Under the pieces are notes generated by a model. That model was not told the origin of the DNA. It made no database searches and was given only the letters and a program-made list of their open reading frames with translations. A stretch of 64,000 nucleotides of DNA from Mesorhizobium loti. Its GTDB lineage: Bacteria; Pseudomonadota; Alphaproteobacteria; Rhizobiales; Rhizobiaceae. The stretch covers positions 62,001-126,000 of the forward strand of contig CP050294.1 of NCBI GenBank assembly GCA_014189435.1, in the 5' to 3' direction. A program made the position numbers and the translations under genes. Shown one piece after another: positions 9,124-17,860 of this stretch; the stretch's first letter is position 1, and every line of letters starts with the position of its first letter.

Positions 9124-9693
9124 CGATGCATGCGATCGACCTCGCACCGCACTGCAATGCCTGCGCGGCCACGTTCGACAGCGAGAGGTCAGCCGGCTGC
9201 GTCAACATCTGGGGTAACAGCTTCCCGGCTGAGGATGTGCCCTTCGGTCGCCCCATCATCGTCGGCGGCGTGACCTACCAGCTGGTCGCGAAGCAGCCCG
9301 GTGCCCCCGACCATGTCGAAGCGCTTGGACAGCGGATTGAGATCGGTGTGGTTGCAGTTGGGTACGCGCTCGGTGTGCTGGGATTTGGCGAACTCGGACC
9401 ACAGACCTTGATGTTGCGGTTGACGGACCGCTTCGGCGCGGTCGTCGGCGTTCGCGTGCAGCTCCCGAACTGGCTCTTGCCGCGGGGGGGCTCCCGCCCG
9501 CACTGCGACTTGGCGCGCCAGCCACCTGCACTATGTTGGCGACTACGAACTTGACCATCTATGCCCGGCGATGTTCAGCGCGACGGTCCCTCTGCTAGCC
9601 CCGTTCTGGCCGGTGACGCTGACAATTGAACCCAACCCGCTTGCCCATGTGATGGCGGTGACCATGTTGCAGAATGGGGGCGGCTATGTCTGA
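9120..9693 (+). CDS. Beta-sandwich-type accessory protein, frameshifted at a G7 tract
   Basis: The start at 9120 overlaps the preceding stop (ATGA). The N-terminus (CVNIWGNSFPAEDVPFG) resembles galactose-binding or NPCBM-like beta-sandwich proteins. The C-terminus (PFWPVTLTIEPNPLAHVMAV) is the matching last strand pair, but only in another frame. The two frames join at seven G at 9484-9490; six G gives one 190-residue protein. The function is unknown; such domains usually bind carbohydrate or stabilise a partner. The stop overlaps the BtrH-like start by eight bases, so it belongs to the operon. The fold call is from pattern only. Confidence 0.55.
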
Positions 9694-10702
9694 TTCGATT
9701 GCACCGATCCTGGTGCCGAGTCCCTTGGCAAATCTGCAGACGATTCTCGATGCCCTCCTTGGCGTGCCGAGTGAGTTCATGCTGGCGAGCGTCTGGTCGT
9801 TCAACCGCTTTGATCCCGATGCGGCGTCAATAGCCGAGTTCGACGTGCCAGGCGGATGGGACTTGCTCGGCGCACGCGTCGCGGCATATGCGGGGCTGGA
9901 GCTCGTGGCGGCGGAGTCCGATCCAACCGAACTCGCTTACCTGCGTCTCGAGCTTGGACAGCCGGTCGTGCTCGCGGTGGATAGTCACGAACTGCCGTAT
10001 CGTCCGGCCTATGGCAGGGTGCACAGTGCAAGGACCATTCTCGCCACGCGGATCGACCGGTCCGCTGGAACGGTCGATGTGCTCGATCCTTGGCCGCCGA
10101 CCTACACTGGGTCCATTCCAATCTCCATGTTGGATCGCGCCAGACAATCAGATGTGCCCGAGGACCGTGTCCGCGAGCCGCTCTATGCCGGTGTCGAGCT
10201 GAAGCGCCGCTGGTGGACCCTCGCGCTCGCGGCGGATGCCAGGTCCAGGACGGTCGACGGAGCCATGACGGCGATCGCAGAGCTTGCGCATGAAGCCGAA
10301 ACGACAGCAAGCGCCGACGCCATTGAGCGGTTTCGGGTTATCGTGGCGGAGGCAATGTCAAAGGGGGACGGCGCGTGGCAGGTTCGTCGGGCGGCTGCGC
10401 TGCACCTTCGGGCAGAGGTCGGGCTCCGGGCCTACCTGTTGGCGCTGTTGCGCCGGACTGCGCAGCTGCTCGGCGATACGCTGTTCGCCGCCGAGGTCGA
10501 TCGCTGGGCGACGCATCTCGACGCGCTCGGATTTGCCCGCGACGTACTGATCAAATCGCTCGGCTTCGATCGGAGCGAATACGCCGTGATCCTCGCCCGT
10601 GCGCTGTGCGAAGCGAGCGGCCGCGAGCGGCGGTTCGTGCAATTCCTGCGCGCGTTCTGCCTCCTCGACCACACGGACGAATTGACCAAGGGGCAGGCGT
10701 GA
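9686..10702 (+). CDS. BtrH N-terminal-domain-like protein
   Basis: 338 residues starting at ATG 9686, inside the end of the previous gene. The section LANLQTILDALLGVPSEF, later QPVVLAVDSHELPYRPAYGRVHSA, then a DVLDPWPP segment, follows the layout of butirosin BtrH N-terminal domains, which are papain-like acyltransferases that move an acyl group from a carrier protein. The family cysteine near the N-terminus is not obvious here (LANLQ where G-x-HC-x-S is usual), so catalysis is doubtful. The C-terminal 150 residues are helical without a recognised motif. No carrier protein is visible in the window. The stop and next start share one base (TGATG). Confidence 0.65.
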   Translation: MSDSIAPILVPSPLANLQTILDALLGVPSEFMLASVWSFNRFDPDAASIAEFDVPGGWDLLGARVAAYAGLELVAAESDPTELAYLRLELGQPVVLAVDSHELPYRPAYGRVHSARTILATRIDRSAGTVDVLDPWPPTYTGSIPISMLDRARQSDVPEDRVREPLYAGVELKRRWWTLALAADARSRTVDGAMTAIAELAHEAETTASADAIERFRVIVAEAMSKGDGAWQVRRAAALHLRAEVGLRAYLLALLRRTAQLLGDTLFAAEVDRWATHLDALGFARDVLIKSLGFDRSEYAVILARALCEASGRERRFVQFLRAFCLLDHTDELTKGQA

Positions 10703-11628
10703 TGGTGAACCACATCGTCTGGGTTATCTTCGACAGCGCGCGCTATGACTGCTTCGAGGCCGCGCATACGCCGGCCATCGACCGTATCGGCCGGGCACAG
10801 AAGCGCTACAGCTATGCAAGCTGGACCGCACCCAGCCATCATACCTTCCTGATGGGGCTGCCGCCCCATGCCAACGAGCCGGGTGTGCTGTCGTCCGATG
10901 CGCAGCGCCGAGATTTATCGCTCTGGCAGACCCGCATCGGTGGCAACAGGCAAGACGCGATCACATTCGCAGATTTCGCACCGACGCTGTCGTTGCCGCT
11001 GTTCCTCAGAAGCCTCGGCTACCGGACCGAGGCCTATGTGTCGATGCCAGTGCTGAATCCGAAGACGCTGATCGCACCCCATTTCGACATATTCGAGCTG
11101 ATGCCGGTGCACAACGATCTTCGCGCCATCATCGGCCGGCTGAACTTCGACGGAGGCCCGCGCTTCATGTTCATCAACGCTGGCGAAACGCATTATCCCT
11201 ATGCCTTGCCTGGAGAAAATGCCGGTGACCTGCCCCACATCCCCGGCGTACACGGGGTATGGCGTGGCATGGACGAGTTCGTGAGAGAACCGCAGGCATC
11301 GCGCGGCGAGGGCGCGGCGGATCGTTTCGACGTCGATCGTCTGCGGCCACTCTGGAACAAGCAGGTACAGTGCATCGAGTATCTGGACGGTGTGATCGGC
11401 GAGCTGATCGAGATGGCGCCGCCGGATACTTGGTTCATGGTGACGTCCGATCACGGCGAGCTGTTTGGCGAAGGCGGCTATTTTGGTCACGGCCCGGTCA
11501 TGCATGAAAAGGTATTCGAGGTCTTCTTCGTCGAGGGCCGTAATCCACGTCGTAACGGCGGCGAAATTGGCCGCGATGAACTGGAAGCCACAGTGCTGGG
11601 TAGGCTCAAGCAGCTTGGTTATCTCTGA
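10702..11628 (+). CDS. Alkaline-phosphatase-superfamily (sulfatase-like) hydrolase or transferase
   Basis: 308 residues. The N-terminal FDSARYD (metal-binding Asp at about 11), the segment WTAPSHHTFLMG (41-52), a central NAGETHYPY and the late TSDHGELFGEGGYFGHG are the ordered metal-binding motifs of the sulfatase/phosphotransferase fold. At the nucleophile position there is Thr42 rather than the Cys/Ser of true sulfatases, more like phospho-transferring members such as EptA or LtaS. No signal peptide or membrane segment is seen, so it is likely cytoplasmic. Substrate unknown; it may add or remove a phosphoryl-type group on the pathway product. Confidence 0.8.
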   Translation: MVNHIVWVIFDSARYDCFEAAHTPAIDRIGRAQKRYSYASWTAPSHHTFLMGLPPHANEPGVLSSDAQRRDLSLWQTRIGGNRQDAITFADFAPTLSLPLFLRSLGYRTEAYVSMPVLNPKTLIAPHFDIFELMPVHNDLRAIIGRLNFDGGPRFMFINAGETHYPYALPGENAGDLPHIPGVHGVWRGMDEFVREPQASRGEGAADRFDVDRLRPLWNKQVQCIEYLDGVIGELIEMAPPDTWFMVTSDHGELFGEGGYFGHGPVMHEKVFEVFFVEGRNPRRNGGEIGRDELEATVLGRLKQLGYL

Positions 11629-12241
11629 TGTTTCTGCATGCGATCAGCCTCGAGGATCTGCGCTATGTCGGCATCGGACACCGAAACAGCCATAATACCG
11701 TTGCGCCTGAGGACATGGGGGCTGATCGAGAGTCTTTTCGGATCACAGGTCGCGACCGGATGTTGGCGCATGTATTGGCGTGTCGAGAAGGGCGGACGCA
11801 GCTCGCATGCAGTGAGTGGGCCGCAGGCGCGGCCGCAGTTTCATGCGCTGGTCGCCGACGGCCGGATCCACGACCTGCTTGCATTCGCGAAGCGGGCACC
11901 GGGCGGATGGGCTCGCGTCGGCCCCTGCGAGGACTTTCTGCGGTTTTAGCGCGGGAGCGACCACACGAACCCGGCCCATCATGGTTCTCCATTCAGACGA
12001 AATGGCGCGGCTTGGGAGTCGGATCGCGCCTACTCGAACCTGCGATTTTGCCTTCGTTGAGGGCGCGAGCTGCCTGGAAGGCTATCCGGCCATTCCCGCC
12101 ATTCCCAGCCAGACGTTACCCGGTGCTTTCGTCTGGACCGGCGTGCCCGCGATGTTCGCGGCGGCAGGCTTTCGCGCAATTGCCTGCAAGGGGAAGCTCC
12201 GGCGGCTCTCGGACAGGGACTCGAACGAGCAGCCAGATTGA
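11628..12241 (+). pseudogene. Decayed GNAT-family N-acetyltransferase
   Basis: Fragments of one family lie in three frames in the right order. GCWRMYWRVEKG to GGWARVGPCEDFLRF ends at 11949. WRGLGVGSRLLEPAI, the acetyl-CoA-binding segment, is near 12002-12050. EGYPAIPAIPSQTLPGAFVWTG plus MFAAAGF runs to 12241. A working gene would need at least two frameshifts repaired, so this is either a pseudogene or badly sequenced. The annotated start at 11628 overlaps the previous stop (TGATG); an internal ATG at 11664 fits the family frame better. Its loss suggests the last step of the operon may be dispensable. Confidence 0.75.
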
Positions 12242-12277
12242 TTGAACCAGCGCTTTGCATGGAATATGGAGACGGAC

Positions 12278-13519
12278 ATGCCGGTTGCCCTCGTAACTCC
12301 TCTCGAAGACCCCTTCGGTCTGTTCGAGCCTGCCATCTTCGATGATCCCTATCCAATATATCACATGCTGCGGCATGCGGATCCGGTTCACTGGTGTGCG
12401 CCGATCCAGTCGTGGTTGCTGACCCGCTACGACGACGCGAATTCGGTGCTTTCCGATCGCCGCTTCGCCAGCGCCGCGCGCCGTGCAGTGGCAACTAACC
12501 GTATGCCCCTGGAACTGCGGCAGCGCATGACGCCGATCGACGACTTCATTTCCGAGTGGTTGATGAATATGGATCCGCCGAAGCACCTTCAGCGGCGTGT
12601 GCCGCTCAATAAGCTGTTTGCCAAGCCAGCGGTCGACCGCATTGCTGGCGAGATACAGCGGGTTGCGGATCAACTGATCAATCGCATGCTCCGGGCGGGC
12701 GGCGGCGACTTCATTGAGGACTTTGCCCAACCATTGCCCGTTGCGGTGATCGCCGCGATGGTCGGGATTCCGCCCGAGGATCACGCGAGTCTTTTCACCT
12801 GGTTCAGCCGAATGACGGCCTATTTTGAGTTGGGGGCCTCACGGCCGGAGACCCTCGATGGCATGACGACCACCATTGCGGAAATGAGTGACTATTTTGA
12901 TGCGTTGCTGGACCTGCGGCGCCGCAGTCCCGAGGATGACGTGCTCACTCGTCTGCTTGCACTTGAAGAGCCTCCGTTCGGCCGGGAGTGGACGCGCGCA
13001 ACGCTCGCTCTGCTACTGTTCGCCGGCCACGAATCGACGCGAGCGACGATCGGGAATGGCATGCTCGCGTTGCTCACACGACCTGATGCGATGAAGCGTT
13101 TGCGCAAAGATCCGTGTCTTCTGGACCGCGCGATAGAGGAAATGTTGCGCTTCGATGGCCCGTTTATGCGGCTCGATCGCGTCGCCTCGGGCGACGTCGA
13201 CATGCGCGGACAGCAGATCACTTCCGGCGATCGCGTGGTCTTGATCCTCGGCGCTGCAAATCGCGATCCGGCACGTTTTCCGCAGCCCGACGTCTTCGAC
13301 ATCGACCGCGCCAATATCGATCATCTTGCCTTCGGTCACGGCGAGCATTTCTGCCTCGGGGCGCGGCTCGCCCGCATGGAATTGGCGATCGGGTTCGAGG
13401 CGCTGCTGCGACAGCTGCCGCTGCCGCGTCTCACCGGTGAGGTCGTCTGGCGGCGTCACTTCAATCATCGCGGCCTCCGTAGGATGCCGCTGACTTTTGG
13501 AAGCTATATGATCCATTGA
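12278..13519 (+). CDS. Cytochrome P450
   Basis: About 413 residues from ATG 12278, which has GGAGA nearby; ATG 12266 is an alternative. The I-helix AGHESTRAT, the K-helix EEMLR and the heme loop FGHGEHFCLG (Cys ligand) are all present, so it should be a functional soluble bacterial P450 needing separate ferredoxin and reductase, which are not in the window. It sits 36 bases after the decayed acetyltransferase on the same strand, so it may be the last gene of the biosynthetic cluster or an independent neighbour. The substrate is unknown. No frameshift is present. Confidence 0.93.
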   Translation: MPVALVTPLEDPFGLFEPAIFDDPYPIYHMLRHADPVHWCAPIQSWLLTRYDDANSVLSDRRFASAARRAVATNRMPLELRQRMTPIDDFISEWLMNMDPPKHLQRRVPLNKLFAKPAVDRIAGEIQRVADQLINRMLRAGGGDFIEDFAQPLPVAVIAAMVGIPPEDHASLFTWFSRMTAYFELGASRPETLDGMTTTIAEMSDYFDALLDLRRRSPEDDVLTRLLALEEPPFGREWTRATLALLLFAGHESTRATIGNGMLALLTRPDAMKRLRKDPCLLDRAIEEMLRFDGPFMRLDRVASGDVDMRGQQITSGDRVVLILGAANRDPARFPQPDVFDIDRANIDHLAFGHGEHFCLGARLARMELAIGFEALLRQLPLPRLTGEVVWRRHFNHRGLRRMPLTFGSYMIH

Positions 13520-13743
13520 AGCCTTTGCGTAGTTGACAATATCCTTATGTGCCGATGCCTATTGCCGACGGCCCCTCCAGGGCACTTCGGCGCCAATGGC
13601 TCGAGTTTGAGGACAGCCCCCTGGCACTTATTGATGAAGGGCGCAGCTCATCGCCCGCGACCTTGGTATCAGCAAGAACACCGTCGCAGACGTCGATCTG
13701 AGCTTGGTCCAGGCCCACGGCCATCAGAGCTATAGCCTTGCCG
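13520..13743 (+). other. Intergenic stretch with a possible helix-turn-helix remnant
   Basis: No complete gene is seen. Around 13642-13700 one frame reads LIARDLGISKNTVADV, which looks like a helix-turn-helix segment of a GntR/MocR-type regulator or an IS21-type transposase, with no start and no continuation. It is most likely a remnant. No clear terminator follows the P450 gene. Confidence 0.3.
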
Positions 13744-14445
13744 ATGCAGGAAAAAGATGGTCGGTATGCCCCTAACGCAATAGCGCTGAGCCTTGCAATT
13801 TCAGTGACGTTGCACCTGCTCGCCATCTTGGCCTTTGGACTTTCTCCGACCAGGCAATCGCCGCCTCCGCCAACCGAGCAAAGCATCACCGTCGAAATCC
13901 TGAGTGACCCCCAGGCTGCAGTAACCGCACAGCCCACTGTTACTCAAAACGACAACAAGCCCATCGCGTTGCCTGCACCGATTGACCGGGCACCTGAGCA
14001 AGATACAAAACCAGCGATAGCCAACGAGCCGGCCCCTCAAGGAGACGGTATGGTTCGGGCCAAGGAGTTATTCTCAGCGACAGTGCTGGCAGACCCGCGA
14101 AGCAAGGAAGCTTTGGTTGCGCTGAGACAACTGGGCACGGATGATCGTATCATCCAACTCTGCAACGTCGAGGCTATGGAACAGGTCCGTATATGGAAGT
14201 CCGACTTCCAGCCGGATTTCGTCGTCGCCTACGCCATGGCCGACACAAAGCTTTCCGGTCTTACACTCCAGGCGGACGGCGCGGCGCTCCGAAGCAAACG
14301 GCATTGGTACGACATCAAGTTCAGATGCGAGGTAACCCAGGATTTGGAAAGGGTGGTTGCCTTCGAATTCTCGCTGGGCGCGGAAATCCCCAAGAACGAG
14401 TGGGAAACGCATTCGCTTCCCGTCGGCGACGGTCCATCCGACTAA
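13744..14445 (+). CDS. DUF930 protein with N-terminal membrane anchor
   Basis: 233 residues from ATG 13744. Residues 12-32 (IALSLAISVTLHLLAILAFGL) form one membrane segment. A proline/threonine-rich linker (about 35-105) gives a TonB-like layout. The C-terminal half (LCNVEAMEQV, PDFVVAYAMAD, WYDIKFRCEV, IPKNEWETH) matches DUF930, a family I know mainly from rhizobia and relatives and which has no assigned reaction. It is probably anchored in the inner membrane with the domain in the periplasm. It is unrelated in appearance to the biosynthetic genes upstream and lies just before the first insertion sequence. Confidence 0.8.
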   Translation: MQEKDGRYAPNAIALSLAISVTLHLLAILAFGLSPTRQSPPPPTEQSITVEILSDPQAAVTAQPTVTQNDNKPIALPAPIDRAPEQDTKPAIANEPAPQGDGMVRAKELFSATVLADPRSKEALVALRQLGTDDRIIQLCNVEAMEQVRIWKSDFQPDFVVAYAMADTKLSGLTLQADGAALRSKRHWYDIKFRCEVTQDLERVVAFEFSLGAEIPKNEWETHSLPVGDGPSD

Positions 14446-14583
14446 GGTCGAAGTCACTGTATATGCTTAGAGTGTCATTTCGCCCCCCTACCGGCCGACC
14501 CCACCTTCTCCGACTGCTCGAGATTGCGGAAGTAAAGCGTCGTGTTTAGCGCATTGTCGAGATAGCCCGTACCATCGCGACCA

Positions 14584-15695
14584 GCGTTGGTGCATGGATC
14601 CTTTGTCAACGGTTTGGCGATAGGCAGGCAGGATCGAAATCAGCTTGATTTGAGTGCCATGCCGTACAAACACAACGCAGATCGTCGTCATCACGTCGGA
14701 AAGATGACATTCAGGGTGACGAATTGGCGTGACTACGAAGCAGGTCTGCGCCGGCGTGGTAGCCTGACCTTATGGGTAACGCCGGAGGCACTGGCGGGAT
14801 GGCGCGCTCCGCGACGCAAGACCCGCGGCGGCCAAGCCCGGTATTCCGATCTCGCCATTGAGACAGCGCTGACGCTGGGTTGCGTCTTCGCAATGCGGCT
14901 GCGCCAGACCGAGGGATTGCTTCACTCGCTGCTGGATCTCATGGGGCTGAAAGTCCCAGTTCCAGATCATACGACGCTGAGCCGTCGGGCACAGAAGTGG
15001 GAGCCATCAGCCCGACGAAACCCGCCGCAGCCGGACGGCCCGCTGCATGTGCTTGTCGATAGCACGGGATTGAAAGTCTACGGCGCCGGGCAATGGCTGG
15101 AGCAGAAACATGGCGCCAGATCACGTCGCAACTGGCGCAAGCTGCATCTGGCAGTGGATGCCAAAAGTGGCGCGATCATTGCCCAAAGGCTGACAGATCA
15201 GGACACGGATGATCCTTCCCAGGTGGCACCGCTGCTCGATCAGATCGACGGCGAGATCGACCAGTTCACAGCCGACGGAGCCTATGACGGCAAGCCAACC
15301 TATCGGTCTATCCTGCAGCACAGCGCAACCGCGAACATCGTCATTCCACCGCGTTCCACGGCGGTGGAAAGCGGTGATGCCGGACCGCCTGGTCAAAGGG
15401 ACAAGCACATTGCCGCAATCGCAAGCGACGGTCGGCTGAAATGGCAGGCAGCCACCGGCTACGGCAAGCGGGCGCTGAGCGAAACGGCCATCGGACGATA
15501 CAAGGGGCTGATCGGACGGCGCCTGCGAGCACGCTCTCTTACGGCTCAACAGACCGAGGTTGCCATCGGTTGCATCGTTCTCAACCGCATGCTGGCATGG
15601 GCACGCCCGGAGTCTATCCGGCGTCAAGTCACGCAGGCATAACCAACTACATTAATGATCGAAATGCGTTCGATTTCATATCCGCGCACCAACGC
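14584..15695 (+). mobile_element. IS5-family insertion sequence, copy 1 (complete)
   Basis: Imperfect terminal repeats GCGTTGGTGC... (from 14584) and ...GCACCAACGC (to 15695) bound about 1.1 kb with one transposase gene. CCA occurs directly on both outer sides and may be a short target duplication. A second copy (28491-32172, inverted and interrupted) and a C-terminal fragment (20900-21138) share almost the same sequence. Confidence 0.85.
14659..15642 (+). CDS. IS5-family transposase
   Basis: 327 residues. ATG 14659 (MPYKHNADRRHH) is the natural start; earlier in-frame codons lie close to the terminal repeat. DDE-type features are visible: VDSTGLKVYG (first Asp region), a second Asp near TADGAYD, and the family's C-terminal ETAIGRYKGLIGRRLRARS (Glu region). 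It catalyses cut-and-paste movement of its own IS. It differs from the copy at 31114-32097 at only a few positions, for example PPQPDG versus PPLPDG. Confidence 0.93.
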   Translation: MPYKHNADRRHHVGKMTFRVTNWRDYEAGLRRRGSLTLWVTPEALAGWRAPRRKTRGGQARYSDLAIETALTLGCVFAMRLRQTEGLLHSLLDLMGLKVPVPDHTTLSRRAQKWEPSARRNPPQPDGPLHVLVDSTGLKVYGAGQWLEQKHGARSRRNWRKLHLAVDAKSGAIIAQRLTDQDTDDPSQVAPLLDQIDGEIDQFTADGAYDGKPTYRSILQHSATANIVIPPRSTAVESGDAGPPGQRDKHIAAIASDGRLKWQAATGYGKRALSETAIGRYKGLIGRRLRARSLTAQQTEVAIGCIVLNRMLAWARPESIRRQVTQA

Positions 15696-15728
15696 CCAAG
15701 GGGACCACCCATCTGGTTTCCGGGACGA

Positions 15729-16003
15729 TCATGCCGCCTTGGCGTCGGTCAGCGCCCTGTCCAAGGCGTCCTTGATCGGCTTGGTGACGGCGGCCACTCC
15801 CTTGGTACACTGAGGGCCTGGAATTCCTTGGCCTGCTCCACATACATTTCGACCCGCTTGCGCCAGAAGCTCGACTGCAGCGCGATAACTTGGGACGGCA
15901 ACTTGGCGCCAACCAACGCCTGTAGATGCGAGAGGTCTGCCTCGGCATTGGCCCGCAATGCAGCGATCGTCTTCAGCGACAGTTCGGCACCGACCGTTTT
16001 TGG
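15729..16003 (-). pseudogene. Phasin-family remnant
   Basis: On the minus strand one frame reads [25 protein letters not shown] then [24 protein letters not shown], the amphipathic helix pattern of phasins (polyhydroxyalkanoate granule-associated proteins). After about 15805 the frame breaks and the end ([16 protein letters not shown]) continues in another. The N-terminus is cut off at 16003 where an IS6-type end begins. It is non-functional: truncated and frameshifted. It shows that ordinary replicon DNA was broken up by the IS nest here. Confidence 0.65.
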
Positions 16004-16041
16004 GGCTTGTCGCAAATTCGGACCCTTAACTGTGTATTGAC

Positions 16042-17764
16042 GTAACCGGGGCAGATTACCGGGCGGTGGGGGTTTGCAGGCGCGTGCTTTCGTGATTCAC
16101 CCTTTGCGTGACGCTACCACCGACTGATTCGCTTGAAGGCCTGTCGCTCGCGGAACTCCGCGGGCTGGTTTCTGCGCTGATCGGCGAAGTGCGCGGTCTT
16201 CAAGGCCGGGTCGAGAGCCTTGAGATCGAGAACCAGGCGCTACGCGCCGAGAACCAGACCCTGAAGGATGAGATCGCCCGGCTGAAGGACCTGCCGCCGC
16301 GTCCCCCGGTCAAGCCGACCAAGCCATCGGGCATGGAGAAGGCGACGCAGCCGACATCTGGCAAGGGCAAGCGCCGCCGGCGCGGCGCCAAGCGCGACGG
16401 CGGTCGCGTGAGCCGCGAGGTGACGGTTGCGGTGAGCGCTCCTGCGGGCTCTCGCTTCAAGGGGTATGAGACGATCCTGGTGCGCGATCTGGCGTTGTCG
16501 GCCGAGGTGGTGCGCTATCGCCGCGAGCGCTGGGTGACACCGACCGGCGAAACGATGGTGGCGCCCTTGCCGGCGGGGATCATCGGCGGCTGGGGCGCGA
16601 ACCTGCGCCGCTTCATTCTGGCCTGTCACATTCAAGGCCAGGTGACGACGGAGCGGTTGACGGCGTTGTTGACCGGGATCGGGGTCGACATTTCGAAGCG
16701 CCAGGTGGTGCGGCTGATTTCGGAGGGCCTGGAGGCCTTCGCGGCGGAGGACCGTGACGTGCTGCGCGCCGGGCTGGCTACGGCGCCCTGGATCACCGTC
16801 GATGATACGTCGGCGCGCCACGCCCACCAGGACGGCTACACCACCCAGATCGGCGATCGCCGCTTCACCGCGTTCCGCACCGGGCGATCGAAGTCACGGG
16901 AGGCGTTCCTGGCGACGCTGCGTGCCGGGCACAGCGATTACTTCATCAATGAAGAGGCCCTGGCCTATATGCGCGGCCGCAACCTCGCCGGTCCGGTGAT
17001 CGCGCGGCTAGCGGCTGCGCCGCACAAGGCATTTGCCGACAGCGCCGCATGGCAGGCGCATCTGGCCGCACTCGGCCTCGACCAGCTCGCGGTTGAGCCC
17101 AACCCAGTCAGGATCGCCACCGAAGGGGCGATGTGGGGAGCGATCCGCCACCACGGCTTTCTTGGCGATACCGTGGTCGTGTCCGATGATGCCGGCCAGT
17201 TCCGCATCGGCGACCATGCTCTGTGCTGGGTCCACGCCGAGCGGCTCGTCCACAAATTGATACCCGTGACCCCGGATCAACGTCAGGCCGTCGACATCAT
17301 GCGCCAGTTGATCTGGTGGTTCTATCGCGACCTCAAGAGCTACCAGCGTGCTCCTTGTCCGCGCCACGCGGCGGCCCTGCGCGCCCGCTTCGAGCGCCTG
17401 TTCAAACGACGAACCGGCTACGTCATGCTCGACCGGCTTCTTGCCAGGCTGCATCGCCGCAAGCATGAACTCCTGCGCGTTCTCGATCGTCCCGAGATCC
17501 CGCTCCACACCAATGGTTCGGAAAACGACATCCGCACCTTCGTCACCAAGCGCAAGATCTCCGGCGGAACCGTCAGCGAGGCAGGCAAGAACGCCCGCGA
17601 CGTCCTGCTCGGCCTGATGAAGACCTGCATCAAGCTCGACGTCTCATTCTTCCGCTATCTCGGCGACCGCCTCGGCATACCAACACAAGAGTCGATTCCG
17701 CCGCTCCCGGATCTCGTTAGGCAAGCCGCTCAAGCCTGACTGCCCGGTAATCTGCCCCGGTTAC
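16042..17764 (+). mobile_element. IS66-family (ISBst12-like, transposase-only) insertion
   Basis: Perfect inverted ends, GTAACCGGGGCAGATTACC inward from 16042 and its complement ending at 17764, enclose a single transposase gene. TGTATTGAC stands directly outside both ends, a target duplication of 8-9 bases inside the IS6-type element; the uninterrupted target is seen at about 27985-28000. Confidence 0.85.
16108..17739 (+). CDS. IS66-family transposase (ISBst12 subgroup)
   Basis: 543 residues, GTG start at 16108. The N-terminus has a coiled coil (leucine/glutamate heptads at about residues 8-60: EVRGLQGRVESLEIENQ), then a basic linker. The catalytic core has WITVDDTSARH, the middle DTVVVSDDAGQF (Asp) and near the C-terminus HTNGSENDIR (Glu), the DDE arrangement of IS66 TnpC. 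No tnpA or tnpB accompanies it, as in the ISBst12 subgroup. It looks intact. Confidence 0.9.
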   Translation: MTLPPTDSLEGLSLAELRGLVSALIGEVRGLQGRVESLEIENQALRAENQTLKDEIARLKDLPPRPPVKPTKPSGMEKATQPTSGKGKRRRRGAKRDGGRVSREVTVAVSAPAGSRFKGYETILVRDLALSAEVVRYRRERWVTPTGETMVAPLPAGIIGGWGANLRRFILACHIQGQVTTERLTALLTGIGVDISKRQVVRLISEGLEAFAAEDRDVLRAGLATAPWITVDDTSARHAHQDGYTTQIGDRRFTAFRTGRSKSREAFLATLRAGHSDYFINEEALAYMRGRNLAGPVIARLAAAPHKAFADSAAWQAHLAALGLDQLAVEPNPVRIATEGAMWGAIRHHGFLGDTVVVSDDAGQFRIGDHALCWVHAERLVHKLIPVTPDQRQAVDIMRQLIWWFYRDLKSYQRAPCPRHAAALRARFERLFKRRTGYVMLDRLLARLHRRKHELLRVLDRPEIPLHTNGSENDIRTFVTKRKISGGTVSEAGKNARDVLLGLMKTCIKLDVSFFRYLGDRLGIPTQESIPPLPDLVRQAAQA

Positions 17765-17860
17765 TGTATTGACGATATGACGAGCGAATCGCGCTCCCAA
17801 TGTTGTGGAGCGTACCGATGATTCTGAATGCTGTTGCCGAGAAGCTGAAGCCAGTCGAAG

